DNA of 64,000 bases from Shinisaurus crocodilurus (taxonomy: Eukaryota; Chordata; Lepidosauria; Squamata; Shinisauridae): contig CM037879.1 in the NCBI GenBank assembly GCA_021292165.1, forward strand, positions 42,369,802 through 42,433,801, in the 5' to 3' direction. Below, one piece after another: positions 29,903-39,927 of this stretch (position 1 is the stretch's first letter; every line of letters begins with the position of its first letter). The notes under the pieces were generated by a model that saw only the letters and a list, made by a program, of their open reading frames with translations, ran no database searches and was not told where the DNA came from. The position numbers were made by a program, and so were the translations under genes.

Positions 29903-30994
29903 TAGAGCTGTGTACAAATGGCCTCTTTAAATGCTCAACCCTATTTGTGGGCAGAGAAATTGGGGGGACCATTTCACCGAAATTCTCCAGAGTGGGGGGG
30001 AGAAATTCTCAACAGTTTCTCACAGGTTGGGCTCACAATTGGCAGGGCTTGTGGCACAGCTTCTTTCTTTCTTTTTTTTGCTAAGGGGTTTTTGGGGGGG
30101 CAGGTTGTATTGCTACTGCAAGTGGCAACAGCATCAACTGTGTTGGCAGGCTGGCCCCATTTTGCATCCACCACAATGCAGGTGTGAGGGAGGCAGTGTT
30201 GTGTCCCGCTCCATGGAACTAGTGCTGTGCCAAAATCTGTCCTCCAATTTCCTGAAAAATTTATTCCCCCATGAAAGAGGCTTCCATTCTTCTATCTCAT
30301 TTTCATTATGTTTTATAATGTTTGTTTGTTTATCTATCATCTTTGTATCCTATCTTTTTTCCTTCAAGGAACCCAAGGTGACTTACATAATCTGTCTCAC
30401 ACTTTTATACTCACTCAACAACCCTGTGAGGTGGGTTAGGCTGAAAGTCAGTGACTCGCCCAAAGTCACCCAGTGAGCTTCATGGCCAAGTGGGGACTAT
30501 AACCCGGATCTCCCGAGTCCCAGTCTAACACTCTCATCACTACACCATACTTGCTGTCTTTTCATGATGTTTTTGAGCTTCCCTAATTCACTGTGAGGTG
30601 GCTGAGGGTGCAGCGTGTGTGTGTTTCCTTTCTATTACACATCTCTCCATTGTTCTGCAGCCTGCCAGCCTGCCTGCTCTTTCTGATCTGAAAAAACCCT
30701 AGGAGAGGAATTACCTCATGACGGCTTCCTCTGGGCTTTAATCATCGAAATGCAGGATGCTGAAGATGCTACAGACTGCCAGAGAGATGATTGCTTCCAC
30801 GGAAGGCAGGACACTTGCACACACTCCACAGCCACCTGCTAAGTCAGGTAAGCGCAAGAAACCTGAACCGACCCATGAGCCTTTCTCCAAAATTTTCTTC
30901 TCTTTTGAATTTCTTTTCGAAAGCAATTTCTTTTCTATCAAACTGAATGAGAATGGTCAAAAAAAATGTGAGAAAAATATTCGGCACACCGCTA
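29903..30994. mobile_element. Old hAT-like element (TAGAGCTGTG...CACACCGCTA) with SINE insert
   Basis: The left end TAGAGCTGTGTACAAATGG and the complement of the right end, TAGCGGTGTGCCGAATATTT, are imperfect inverted repeats. The flanking octamers GTTAAGCC and GTTAAAGC match at 6 of 8. The interior carries no recognisable transposase and is broken by a CORE-SINE at 30330-30548. Both the element and its boundaries are inferred. Confidence 0.5.
30330..30548 (-). mobile_element. tRNA-derived CORE-SINE (MIR-like)
   Basis: Minus-strand copy with CAACCCTGTGAGGTGGGTTA and CCCGGATCTCCCGAGTCCCA blocks and a head ending near CTACACCATACTTGC. It lies inside the old hAT-like element. Confidence 0.85.
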
Positions 30995-31002
30995 GTTAAA
31001 GC

Positions 31003-31134
31003 TCAAGGCCTGTTACAAGTTGAACCTACACAGCATACACAGTATCCTGGAGGCACCACCGCCTCTTCTCCTCACACTCCAAGACGCCACACTTAGATGG
31101 CCGAAATTGGCTATCTAAGTGTTTTACATAGGAT
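31003..31134. repeat. Unclassified GGCCGAAAT-family fragment
   Basis: Contains CACTTAGATGGCCGAAATTG then GCTATCTAAGTGTTTTACAT, a near-palindrome shared with the end of the window (63915-63955). Preceded by GGAGGCACCACCGCCTC. Confidence 0.5.
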
Positions 31135-31265
31135 CATTATTTATTTATTTATTTATTATTTATATTTATTTATCGCCCATCTGGCCGGCAACCAGCCACC
31201 CTGGGCGATGTACATAGAATAAAAACAATAAAATACATTTAAAACAGTATAAAAATTTTAAAATC

Positions 31266-31660
31266 TTAACCCACCCCATATTCCCGCCTGAACAGCCAGG
31301 TTTTTAATGAGCGGCGGAAGCTCAGCAGAGAGGGGGCATGGTGGAGGTCACTCGGGAGAGAGTTCCACAGTACGGGGGCCACCACGGAAAAGGCCCTCTT
31401 CCTCGTCCCCACCAGTCTAGCTGCTCTGGCTGAAGGGACAAGGAGAAGGCCGTCTGTGGCAGATCTTGTTGAGCGGCCCACTTGGTGTTGCTGGAGACGC
31501 TCCTTGAGATAGACTGGACCGGAGCCGTATAGGGTTTTAAAGGTCAAAACCAACACCTTGAATTCGGCTCGGCAAGCAACTGGTAGCCAGTGCAACTCCT
31601 TCAGCACTGGCGTGATGTGATCCCGCCGGCGGCTGCCTTTAACCAGGCAAGCCGCCGCGT
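31266..31660 (-). pseudogene. L2 ORF2 C-terminal remnant
   Basis: On the minus strand the frame reads VKGSRRRDHITPVLKELHWL, then the AEFKVLVLTFKTLYGSGPVY block and ends RSLKTWLFRREYGVG. This is the same C-terminus as the intact L2 protein. The open frame continues artificially into the hAT subterminal repeats at its upstream side. The missing upstream codons resume at 32671-32730 (GLPMKTVRKLQLVQN). Confidence 0.92.
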
Positions 31661-31667
31661 TCTGTAC

Positions 31668-32662
31668 CAGGGATGGGGACTCGGACTCGAGGACTCGACT
31701 CGTGAGTCGGACTGAGTCCCCTCTCTGACTCGACTCGGACTCGAGTCCCAATATTTTTAATAGGACTCGAGACTCGACTCTGGACTCGAGACCAAGGACT
31801 CTTCAACATCCCTGGGCTGTGCCAGAAGGAGTGGAGAGGAGCGTGATTGCCGGCGAAGAGCGCATGGAAGCGAGGTGTGCCGCTGCTCGGCCACTATGGA
31901 CGGCTACCAGGAGTGCAGCCCCAACAGTGTGTCAAGATTTATTTTGATTGATGTGTTGCGTACTTGGGAGAGGCAGAAGAAGGACCTGAGATTACTCTGT
32001 GTAATTACTCTGCTCTGAGTGTGTTTCTGGTTCCAGCAAGTTCATCACCAGTGGAGCGGGTGTTCAGTGAGGGTGGAATTGTGATGAGATCTCACCGTTC
32101 CAGAATGGGGGCCAAACATTTAGAAAAAATCATGTTCCTCAAATGCAACATGGATAAGTTTTAGGAAGTACAGCAAGTTTATTTTTTAAAATCATTTTTC
32201 TAAAATGCAACCTTTCAGACATTTTGGGTTCGGCTGCCTCTGCCTGCCTGTCTGGGGTTCCCAGCCTCCTCTGCCTGCCTGGTCTCTTCTTGACCAGTTC
32301 AACAGTTGAATTGTCCAAGACCTCTGCCTGCCTGCTTTGGGGTTCCCTGACTCCTCTGCCTGCCTGGTTATTTTGGGTTTTTCTGCCTGGTCTGTTCTTG
32401 CCAAAATCAGTTGCAGAGTTTTGAAATAAAAAGGCACACTTGTGCCTAGAATTTATTTGAACCACACATCTGAAGTAGCCTTATTTTGTTGGGAAAAAAC
32501 CCCATTGATTTTAATAGGGACTCGTGGAGGCAGCTTTGGGAGTGACTCGTGACTCGTGAGTCACCATTTTGGACCAAGGACTCAGACTCGGACTCGAGAC
32601 TCGGGTCTAAAGACTCGTGACTCGACTCGTGACTCGAGACCAAGGACTCTTCAACATCCCTG
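31668..32662 (+). mobile_element. hAT transposon remnant, TIR CAGGGATG, 8-bp TSD
   Basis: The element begins CAGGGATGGGGACTCGGACT and ends TCTTCAACATCCCTG. The octamer TTCTGTAC is duplicated exactly at 31660-31667 and 32663-32670. Both subterminal zones are packed with GACTCG/CGAGTC motifs (31678-31798 and 32517-32648), candidate transposase-binding sites. Inside lie a transposase C-terminus (31964-32164) and an ~85-bp CTGCCTGCC minisatellite (about 32230-32400). A related, shorter copy lies inverted at 54173-54955. Most of the transposase is gone, so the element is non-autonomous. Confidence 0.93.
31964..32164 (+). pseudogene. hAT transposase C-terminal (dimerisation domain) remnant
   Basis: A 66-codon frame carries SSPVERVFSEGG followed by SRMGAKHLEKIMFLKCN. 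This is the hATC dimerisation signature that ends hAT-superfamily transposases. The catalytic RNase-H-like domain and BED zinc finger are absent, so the protein piece cannot transpose. It lies in plus orientation within the element. Confidence 0.85.
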
Positions 32663-32730
32663 TTCTGTACCAGCTGTAGCTTCCGAACCGTCTTCATGGG
32701 TAACCCCACGTAGAGCGCATTACAGTAGTC

Positions 32731-32881
32731 ATAGGATCATAGAGTTGGAAGGGGCCTACAAGGCCATCAAGTCCAACCCCCTGCTCAGTGCAGGAAACTA
32801 GAGGAGGGGTCTCCCATCCAAGTAATAACCAGGCCTGACCCTGCTTAGCTTTCCACACTCAGACAAACTGAGCCAGCGGTA
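32731..32881 (-). mobile_element. 5S-rRNA-derived SINE with CR1 tail, copy 2
   Basis: From the minus-strand 3' end: a CR1 tail (ATCATAGAGTTGGAAGGGGC, then CCCCCTGCTCAGTGCAGGAA) and next the complement of the 5S-like head (GGTCTCCCATCCAAGTA, CCTGCTTAGCTTTCC). The outermost head bases are missing or changed after GAGCCAGCGG. Confidence 0.88.
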
Positions 32882-32990
32882 GGAGGAGCACGGAGGCAAC
32901 CTTCACCTCCACTCTCCTCCCGCCATGCATAGGATGCCCGCAATCCTCTGAGTTCGGAGGGTTATGGGCAGCCTCATTGGATTGCACTCC
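32882..32990. repeat. Unclassified GGCCGAAAT-family fragment
   Basis: ACCTTCACCTCCACTCTCCT then AGGATGCCCGCAATCCTCTG and AGTTCGGAGGGTTATGGGCA parallel 43890-43975. Confidence 0.5.
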
Positions 32991-33575
32991 AGATAATTGA
33001 TTGGTACTAATGTGAGTCTGTAAAACTTAAAGTCTAAATGAAAATATAAGACATATATACTGCAATGTGCCCGAAGTTTGAAATTGTTTCTTTTTACCCC
33101 TGACATCATTTGTTTGTATTTTTGTACAACAAAAACAGATGTCATTTAGTGGTTTCACTTCTCCGTATGCATCTGTTAAAATGTCATCAGCTATTCAGAT
33201 ACACGACTGGTTCCTGGAGAGCAGAAGTGGCTGTGGGAAGTGAAGTACTTGGCTCTGGAAGCTGGATTTTCAGGATGCAAAGTCCCTCTTTGTAACAACA
33301 CTCAGCAATTAAAGTTTCACATTGGATGTCTTCAAAGTGTCCCACTGTGACTTCGGCCTAGAGTAGAAGTGACATAATTCTAAGCAAATTAAGCTTTTGA
33401 ATAAATGCACTGCATGTTATTAGATTCACAAGGCCATGGTGGCCAAGACATATACATTCTCTGAATGTTCTCTTCAGTTTCTAGATTTATTCTTGTTGGA
33501 GTGAAGTCATGATTGTGTGGGATATTAATATGGGAGACCACTGTAAACAACACATCGGTGGGAGGGAAAGCACAG

Positions 33576-33579
<4 letters not shown>
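32991..33579. other. Unassigned sequence
   Basis: No recognised repeat or gene; a relatively unique stretch. Confidence 0.45.

Positions 33580-33609
<30 letters not shown>
33578..33609. repeat. (AG)n microsatellite
   Basis: A pure AG run of about 15 units. Confidence 0.97.
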
Positions 33610-33612
<3 letters not shown>

Positions 33613-34149
33613 CAACATTGTCCAAAATTACTATGAGATTTTTCATCCATACTGCAAAAGTATTACTTTCATTCGGGGGGTCCACCACTCACCATTCAGA
33701 GATGACTGAGACCTAAACTATACAATCATTTTTAGTTTTAATATGTAGCCATGTTAGCTATGTCTATATTTTACCATACTTGAAAGTAAACACTGGGGTC
33801 CTGAACTGGATCGGGACCCTGGCAGGTGGGTGGTAGGCTTAAAAACTTTGTCCCTTACTTAATTCAGATCCAGATCAGAGGCCCTGTCTGCAATTTGTAT
33901 AGGGGGGAAAGCTCCCATTGGAGCAAATGGGGGGCTTTTTTCTGTGTAGACAGTGTAACCAAAGCCTAGACATTTTGCCCAAATCTATCTCCTCCTATGC
34001 TTCTCCCCACATGAACCTGTCTGTACACTAAGATCTTCTTCAGAGGTAGGTCCTTCTTCAGATGACTTCACCTTCTGAAATCAGGTGGTGACCAGGAAGA
34101 GAGACTCAGCGATGCCCTCCCTCTCCAATGTTCTTCCCAGAGAAGCTAA
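33610..34149. other. Partly unassigned; dispersed GATCGGGACCC family at about 33790-33960
   Basis: Related blocks (GGATCGGGACCCTGGCAGG, TTCAGATCCAGATCAGAGG) recur at 14850-15010 and inverted at 62990-63135. The rest is unassigned. Confidence 0.4.
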
Positions 34150-34159
34150 AGGTTTGGCA

Positions 34160-34605
34160 CCTATATCAGTGTTGTTGTTCTTGTTGTTGTTAAAATGTCT
34201 TAGACAACTTTCTAAAAAAAAAAAAAAAAAACTCAAGGCAACTTAAAATAGGACTAAAACATAAAAAATTTAAAACAGCTAAAACAATCAGCCATTAAGA
34301 TACAACCACCCCATGAAGATACTAAAACATCATTGATGACTTTGATGTCATTTCAGCACCAAGTGAAGATCTTTTTATTTTCTCAGGCTTTTAAAACTCT
34401 GCTTGAATTTGTTTTTTATCCTGCTGCTGCTGTGGTTTTTGTGCTCTTTTTTGCTATCTTCCCATTTTTTTTATTGTATTATTGTTTACTGGGTTGTTGT
34501 TTCATTATTTTTAAACGATCTTTATGACTTGTTAGTCATCCTGGGAGCAGCAATGTGAAAGGTGTGGCAGTGGAATATAAATTTCTAAAATAAACTAACA
34601 AATAC
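34160..34605. mobile_element. L2-like LINE pieces (minus then plus)
   Basis: An inverted 3' UTR-like part at 34180-34330 (ACTCAAGGCAACTTAAAATA) abuts a plus-strand 3' end at 34345-34605. The latter encodes FQHQVKIFLFSQAF, the last L2 residues, with a T-rich UTR ending AAATTTCTAAAATAAA. A poly-A run is at 34213-34231. Confidence 0.55.
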
Positions 34606-34763
34606 CTACTTATAGGAATTCTACTCTAATAAAGTTTCAAAACTGTCATGGTTCTATCATCAACTATGTTTCCGTTTGGCTAAGATTCCATCCAAGCGTT
34701 TATACTCACTTTTCAGCTCAAAGCAGATCTAGATGATGGATAGACGGACAGACAGACAGACAG

Positions 34764-34799
<36 letters not shown>

Positions 34800-35304
34800 T
34801 ACACTAAAACATACAGTGGAAATTCAGAATACAAGGAGTGTTTTCTTAACAGCAGGGAGAATAATACATTTAAACTCCATCACATTTGGAAGTCAAAACC
34901 TGCCTTAAATGAAAAGTCTTAATAGCCCATCTAAATGAGCCAAGCTCTTCCATCTGCCAGATCACAAGTGGTATGAAAATAAATATGGGACAGCAACACA
35001 GGATGCTCTATTAATTGCTGAGAACAAATTAGCTTCTGAAGAAGTTGGCATCCATAACAATGATTCACTACAGGACTTCAGTATTCAGGGAGATACAGGT
35101 GGGAGTGTCTGTTCCCTCAGGTATCCTAGATCCAAGCCATCAACCTATACATGTCTACCAGTACATGTCAACTGAGTTCAATTTGGCTTACTCCCAGGTG
35201 AGTGGATATAGGATTATAGCCTAAAAGTAAGTGTATATAGGATAGCAGCCTAAAAGTGATGAATTTTTAGTAAATAAGGTGGTATATAAAAGTTAACAAT
35301 AAAT
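34606..35304. other. Unassigned sequence with (GACA)n and (CA)n at 34744-34798
   Basis: A compound microsatellite of GACA and then CA units is clear. A half MITE-like GGCTTACTCCCAGGTGAGTG sequence is at 35187-35240. Otherwise nothing is recognised. Confidence 0.5.
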
Positions 35305-35312
35305 AAGTCAAT

Positions 35313-36137
35313 CAGGGGTGCAAAACTTATTTCAGCCTGAAATTCCATTTTGGAGAAGCCACATTCCAGCGGTGGGCATGGCCTAAGGTAAATGGGACAG
35401 GGCAACACACACACACACACACACAAATACCAAGATATTTTAGCTTAAAGCTCTTAACTGCCAGTAACTAAGCCTTAAGAGAGGCATTTCAGCCTTTTAG
35501 AAGGGGGGGGGGGTGGCCCAAGAGGCAGAAACCACCAAATGAATGGTGGTTGGGGAGAAAGGAGTGGGAGCAGGGAGCCTTCTGGGGAATGCTGAAGGGC
35601 CAGATTCCACCCCTGGGCCTGAGATGCTACTGTGAGAGCTGGACTGACCCGGGTTCAAAAGCTTACCCAGCCAGTGACTCCCAGTCCCAGTCCCGCAGAC
35701 GGAAGGAGGAGATAACAGCCGTTTATCAAGATTAAAGAGTTTATTTGTAAGACCCAATTACATGGGATTAAGGCAAGCAATGCAGGCTTCTCTTACGCAG
35801 AAGAGATGACTCTGTCTCACTACATGATTGCAGATGTTCAAGACCCAAGCAGGTCTCAAGTTCCAAGTCCAAGTGAGAAGTGGCAAGGCTGAGATGAAGC
35901 GAGGTGAGGTGGCTGTGATGTGTGTCTTACCCCAACCTTTATAGTAAGACACTGTACCTATAAATAGGATATTACTCACCAGTTATATAACCTATTGTTC
36001 ACAACATGTTGACTCCAATTGTCCCATGATTCTGACTCATAGACCTTGACATTATGTCTGGTGACCATCAGGAGACTTTGTGCATGTCAGGTGACAATCT
36101 CATTCTGCCCATGCAAAACCTAACAGCTACACCCCTG
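35313..36137. mobile_element. Non-autonomous hAT element, TIR CAGGGGTG, split by a solo LTR
   Basis: Left end CAGGGGTGCAAAACTTATTT and right end ACACCCCTG belong to the same family as 8280-8646. Interior TATTTTAGCTTAAAGCTCTT is shared. The flanking octamers AAGTCAAT and AAGTAAGT match at 6 of 8. An AC microsatellite expanded inside (35407-35424), and a 495-bp LTR with its target duplication sits close to the right end. Confidence 0.88.
35631..36125 (-). mobile_element. Solo LTR of an LTR retrotransposon or endogenous retrovirus, 5-bp TSD
   Basis: The insert has TG...CA ends (plus-strand TGTGAGAGCT ... CCTAACA) and is flanked by GCTAC at 35626-35630 and 36126-36130. On the minus strand it contains a TATA-like CTATAAAGG around 35936-35945 and AATAAA around 35743. 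This gives the usual U3-R-U5 order in that orientation. No internal gag, pol or env sequence is present, so it is a solo LTR left by LTR-LTR recombination. A 5-bp duplication fits several LTR groups, and I do not assign a class. Confidence 0.85.
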
Positions 36138-36479
36138 AAGTAAGTAAGTAAATAAGTAAGTAAAAGCATGGGTGTCTTGCATTTAGGCTAGAAACAAATC
36201 AATAACTAGTGGAGCTCCTGCAGTACTGGTGTTATATGCTCCAACCAACCACCACCCATTGGACTACTGTATTCTGGATCAATGGAAGTTTCTGAACTAT
36301 CTTCAAGGGCAGCCCTAAGATCAGTTAAGAGGTTACTAGGAGGCATGCACAGCGGTTGCAATGTCATGCTTTTCCAGGTTTGGGTGCAGCTGGTCTATCA
36401 GCTGGAACTAACACACACACCACCACCACCACTGCTGCCACAACCAGTGTGGTACCATGTTTCATTTTTCTGCCTCAGG
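36138..36479 (-). mobile_element. L2-like fragment at about 36180-36330, rest unassigned
   Basis: The inverted L2 coding-like blocks AACTAGTGGAGCTCCTGCAG and TGAACTATCTTCAAGGGCAG resemble the region upstream of the C-terminus (compare 32690 and 59030). A (AAGT)n run is at 36137-36165 and (CAC)n at 36413-36433. Confidence 0.45.
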
Positions 36480-36640
36480 CATAAAATGATGAGTTTCTCC
36501 TGACAGACTCTTGAGTGACCTCAGGCATGTCCCTGTTTCTCAGGCTCAGTTCCACATCTGTAAAATGAGAATGAGACCCACCTCTTAGGTTATTATGTAG
36601 AAAGAAGGCATGGGTTAGAAGATCATTGCATGCTGTATCT
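36480..36640 (+). mobile_element. Ancient MIR-like CORE-SINE fragment
   Basis: The order GAGTGACCTCAGGCATGTCC, then CAGTTCCACATCTGTAAAAT and GAGAATGAGACCCACCTCTT matches the CORE and 3' part of MIR elements. Divergence is much higher than for the other SINEs here. Confidence 0.75.
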
Positions 36641-37079
36641 CTCACACCCAAAGGAGCAGGAATATCCTGGCATTTCATGCTAATACGCATGCTTTTAACA
36701 TATGGAAAGAGAAAAGGGCGAGCGATTAAAAAAAAAAAAAAAAGGAGCATGAACGATGCCCTCGTTTCATAATCACATTGACACACACATAAGAAATGTA
36801 TGGAACAAGCGGAGGAGGATATAGCCCAATGTAGGCCTTCTTGTCCAATAAACTGAATCTCCAAGGGCAGTATCTAATTGCTTTTGTGTCATTTGAAGCA
36901 TTACTCAGTCTATTGCAAACGTCTTTGTCCTCTAAGCAAAACAAAACAAAAAATGAAACCCAAGAAGCTGAACACGTGAATGGTCTGCTTGCTGCTGACT
37001 GCTGCGGAGGCGTACGCTGCTGGTGAGCAACATCGAGGCCTGTGCTGCTTTCCCTCCTGAGGCTTCTTTGACTTTAAGA
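36641..37079. other. Unassigned sequence
   Basis: Only a poly-A run at 36727-36743 stands out. Confidence 0.4.
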
Positions 37080-37330
37080 CAGCAATGCTATGGTCCCTGG
37101 AGAGCGTCCCAGGGGCCATAGGATTCTTCGGAGTCCCCCCTCTGAGGCCGTAGACACTGCTACCGCCTTGGGAGGGGGACTCCGGAATCCAGACCCACCC
37201 CTGCACCACCCCCTGCCACAGGAAGGACCGTGCCGGTGGCATTACAAGGTCACAAAAGCAGCCTCAGAGGACCTCAGAGAGGTCTGAAAGGGGCATTGTG
37301 CTGAGCAGAGAGGGGAGGAGAAATCCCATG
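37080..37330. repeat. Unclassified GGCCGAAAT-family fragment
   Basis: CAGGGGCCATAGGATTCTTC, GGAGTCCCCCCTCTGAGG and GGGGGACTCCGGAATCC resemble the left half of 43160-43420. The copy is GC-rich compared with its flanks. Confidence 0.45.
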
Positions 37331-37639
37331 GCCTCTTGAGTTCCAGCCCTACCGCCCATCAGCATGCCTCCACTAGATGGTCTCAGAAGCTAGTCTAGAG
37401 GAAAAAACAAAACAAAGGAGGATGCTTCCATCATAACTCCTGCCCTGCCAGGCAGCAGCCCAGCAGGGCATTGGATACTCGGAAGTTTCCTCCTGATGAG
37501 AGCACAACCCACAGGATTGTGCCCCACCCCAGAGAAGGACTGGGTGGCCCTTCAAATAGAGGGCACTTCCAAATAGAAGACTGTCCTGTGTAAAGTAGGA
37601 CACATGGCCACCCTACCTGAGTCCAAAATCTGCAGCAGG
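37331..37639. other. Unassigned, with a TAGGGTGGCC-element end at 37545-37616
   Basis: The stretch CCCTTCAAATAGAGGGCACT ... GGACACATGGCCACCCTAC matches the right end of the element at 39928-40731. Its left part is missing. Confidence 0.55.
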
Positions 37640-38470
37640 CAAAATGTGGTGCACCTGCAGCTCCCTGTTCCTACCAGCAGAGAGAGGTACCCAATCTGTA
37701 AAAATTGGGAGTCATTTTGACCCACGGCCACTATTTTTCATCAAGGGCAAGCATATCCCTCCGCCTGGTGCCCACATTGTACTCTTTCCGGTGCCAGGTG
37801 AAGACCTTTTTATTCTCCCAGGCATTTTAATCCTTTAAATCATTTTAATCATCTTAATCATTTTCATCTGGTAGTTTTTAACTGTTGCTGTAATTTGAAC
37901 TGCTGCTAGCCTTGCTGTTTGTTTTAATCCAGTGATGGCGAACCTATGGCACACAGGGACCTCTCTGTGGGCATTCGAGCCATTGGTCGCCAGATCGTGA
38001 AAAGACCGTCCCCTTCTGCATTCAGCGTCGGGTTTCCATAGTAACTCCTCCACTTATTCCTCGCTGGCCTCCACAGGCAGGCACACTCCAACATCTCCAA
38101 CCCCAGAAGCGGATTGCGCAGGCACCCAACCCTCCTTCTAACTGAACAGACAGCTCAGAAGCACAGCGTGCGCGCCCGAATCTTTGCACACCAGGTGATG
38201 AGCAATGCCCTGAGACAGAGCGGGGTGCGATTAGCTAGTGTCCCCTCCTCCTTCCTGCCAAATTTAAGGCACTTTGAAATAAATACATTGGTTTTGTGTT
38301 GCAGTTTGGGCACTCGGGCTCAAAAAGGTTTACCATCACTATTTTAATCTATGGTTTTTAATTTTATAGTTATATTATTTTGTATTTTATGGTTTTAACT
38401 GTTGTAAACCGCCCGGAGAGCTTCAGCTATTGGGCGGTATAAAAATGTATTAAATAAATAAATAAATATT
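37640..38470 (+). mobile_element. L2-like LINE 3' end, split by a hAT element
   Basis: A frame in 37770-37830 reads VRCQVKTFLFSQAF-like residues (L2 C-terminus). The 3' UTR continues at 38350 (TATGGTTTTAACTGTTGTAA, then CCGCCCGGAGAGCTTCAGCT) and ends in TATAAAAATGTATTAAATAA and an (AAAT)n tail. The hAT element at 37930-38341 interrupts the UTR. Confidence 0.8.
37930..38341. mobile_element. Non-autonomous hAT element, CAGTGATGGCGAACC, with perfect 8-bp TSD
   Basis: Begins CAGTGATGGCGAACCTATGG and ends GGGCTCAAAAAGGTTTACCA, TCACTA. TTTTAATC is duplicated at 37922-37929 and 38342-38349. The termini resemble a hAT family widespread in vertebrates. No coding part remains. Confidence 0.9.
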
Positions 38471-39202
38471 AGGCCCTCTCCTGCCTACTCCACCTCCCAT
38501 CACAATTTCCATCCTCCACCTCTCATCACAATTTCCATCCCTGGCCATCTGCAACGTGAACAGATTGTGTTCAGAAAATATATTATAATCAGCAAAAAAA
38601 TATGTTTGCTTACTCTGGACATATAGTACTTTGTGACTCAAATGTCAGCTATATTTGTTATTTGGGGTATTTTTAAATAGTAATAATTTTCTTTTCACTC
38701 TTTCAGTGTGCATTCGAATTCTGAAAACGAAGTACCAAAGTATTCCAGTGGTATTACAAGTGATGGGCAAACTCCAAGAGGTTCAGAGTGAATTTGGATT
38801 TAACTCAGATAAGTGCCTCAAGACTTAAATGCTTATTCAAAGCTTATCTAAACAAGTTGGATCTCATCAGTCAGCACATATGATTGGATTTCTCACAACA
38901 TGAAAGCTGTCTTGTGGAGCATCCAGTACTTCTCATTACTATTTTGTTACTGTCTCGGTATTTTGGCCTTTCTATATTCATGTCTCAGTATTTTGGCGGC
39001 TTTTGTTCCTGTCTAGGTATTTTGGCCTCTCTTGACTTCTAACCCAGCTGGAAACGAAAATGTTGAGAGGCAAATGGAAATGCTGAAAAATGCTAAAAAA
39101 TATTGACTCGAGTGACTCTTTCAGAGTCTTATGTAAAACATCAAGGTGGCAATCCTAAAATGAGTGAGTGTGTATGTGTGTCTATATCTATATCTGTCTA
39201 TA
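38471..39202. other. Unassigned, with a ~30-bp tandem repeat at about 38950-39035
   Basis: Three imperfect units contain TGTCTCGGTATTTTGGCC, TGTCTCAGTATTTTGGCG and TGTCTAGGTATTTTGGCC. The remainder is unassigned. Confidence 0.5.
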
Positions 39203-39362
39203 TAGATTTCATAGATAGAGTTGGAAGGAGCCTACAAAGCCATCGAGTCCAACCCCCTGCTCAGTGCAGGAAACTAGAGGAGGGGTCTCCCATCCAAGTA
39301 ATAACCAGGCCTGACAGCTTTCCACACTCAGACAAGCTGAGCCAGTGTAAGCCACAGGCCTG
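39203..39362 (-). mobile_element. 5S-rRNA-derived SINE with CR1 tail, copy 3
   Basis: Complete head-to-tail copy on the minus strand. The head starts AGGCCTGTGGCTTACACTGG, 5S-like GACTTGG-type blocks follow (plus-strand CTCCCATCCAAGTAATAACC), and the CR1 tail ends in ATAGATTTCATAGATAGAG. Six bases of the box A region (TAAGCAGGAT side) are missing compared with copy 1, which may weaken its promoter. Confidence 0.88.
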
Positions 39363-39927
39363 TATTTCCCCTTTTCTGATAATTTCCCCTTTTCTAATTC
39401 TGATTTCAACGACATCAAGCCACTTACTTGGCACAACTCGCACACACATCAAGTGAATCCTGACAGCAGATGACACAAAGGGAGACTCCATTGCATATTC
39501 AGTTGATTGCTATGGAAAAATAACAAAAACCAGGAAGAAAACAGGTCAAGAGTTTCTCTGAGAATTTTTTGTTTGTTTGTTTGTTTGTTTGTTTGGGTCT
39601 AATTACTAGGTTAGAGTTTCCTTGCTACAAATATTATTTCTTTTTTCTAGCTGGCCAAAAGCAGCTGTGATTTCACATCCAGCATGCTTGATGAGTTTCT
39701 AATGAAATCTAAACAATGTATGCCCTGGTTCATTGTGGGAAGGAAGGAATTGTGTGCTGAACTCCTGAGCTCACGGGCATGAACTCTTTGCAATCGACTT
39801 GCAAATGATACCCAAAGAAAACTTCCCCAAGCTCTGTTGTGCTGTCTGTAGTGGGGTTCTTAATTCCACTCAACATAGCTGGGCCTTTGGAGCGACTGCA
39901 GGGTCATGGAGAAGTGCCCACTGTCCA
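39363..39927. other. Unassigned sequence with (GTTT)n at 39569-39595
   Basis: A GTTT tetranucleotide run is clear. The rest is unassigned. Confidence 0.45.

Larger units (their letters stand above)
31135..32730 (-). mobile_element. L2 LINE 3' end, split by a hAT element
   Basis: Segments 31135-31667 and 32671-32730 are collinear with the 3' end of the full-length L2 at 55807-59627 and very similar to it, so this is the same subfamily. The 3' UTR with the GGCGATGTACATAGAATAAA region comes first, then the C-terminal coding part. The internal part 31668-32662 is a hAT insertion. The 5' end of the L2 piece is lost at 32730, where a 5S-derived SINE begins. Confidence 0.93.

Noticed and set aside
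29931..30476. 181-codon plus-strand open frame
   Set aside because: It crosses from an old hAT-like element into a CORE-SINE and has no recognisable domain.
36482..36864. 129-codon minus-strand open frame
   Set aside because: It overlaps an ancient MIR-like fragment and a poly-A run; the hydrophobic stretch is encoded by the homopolymer.
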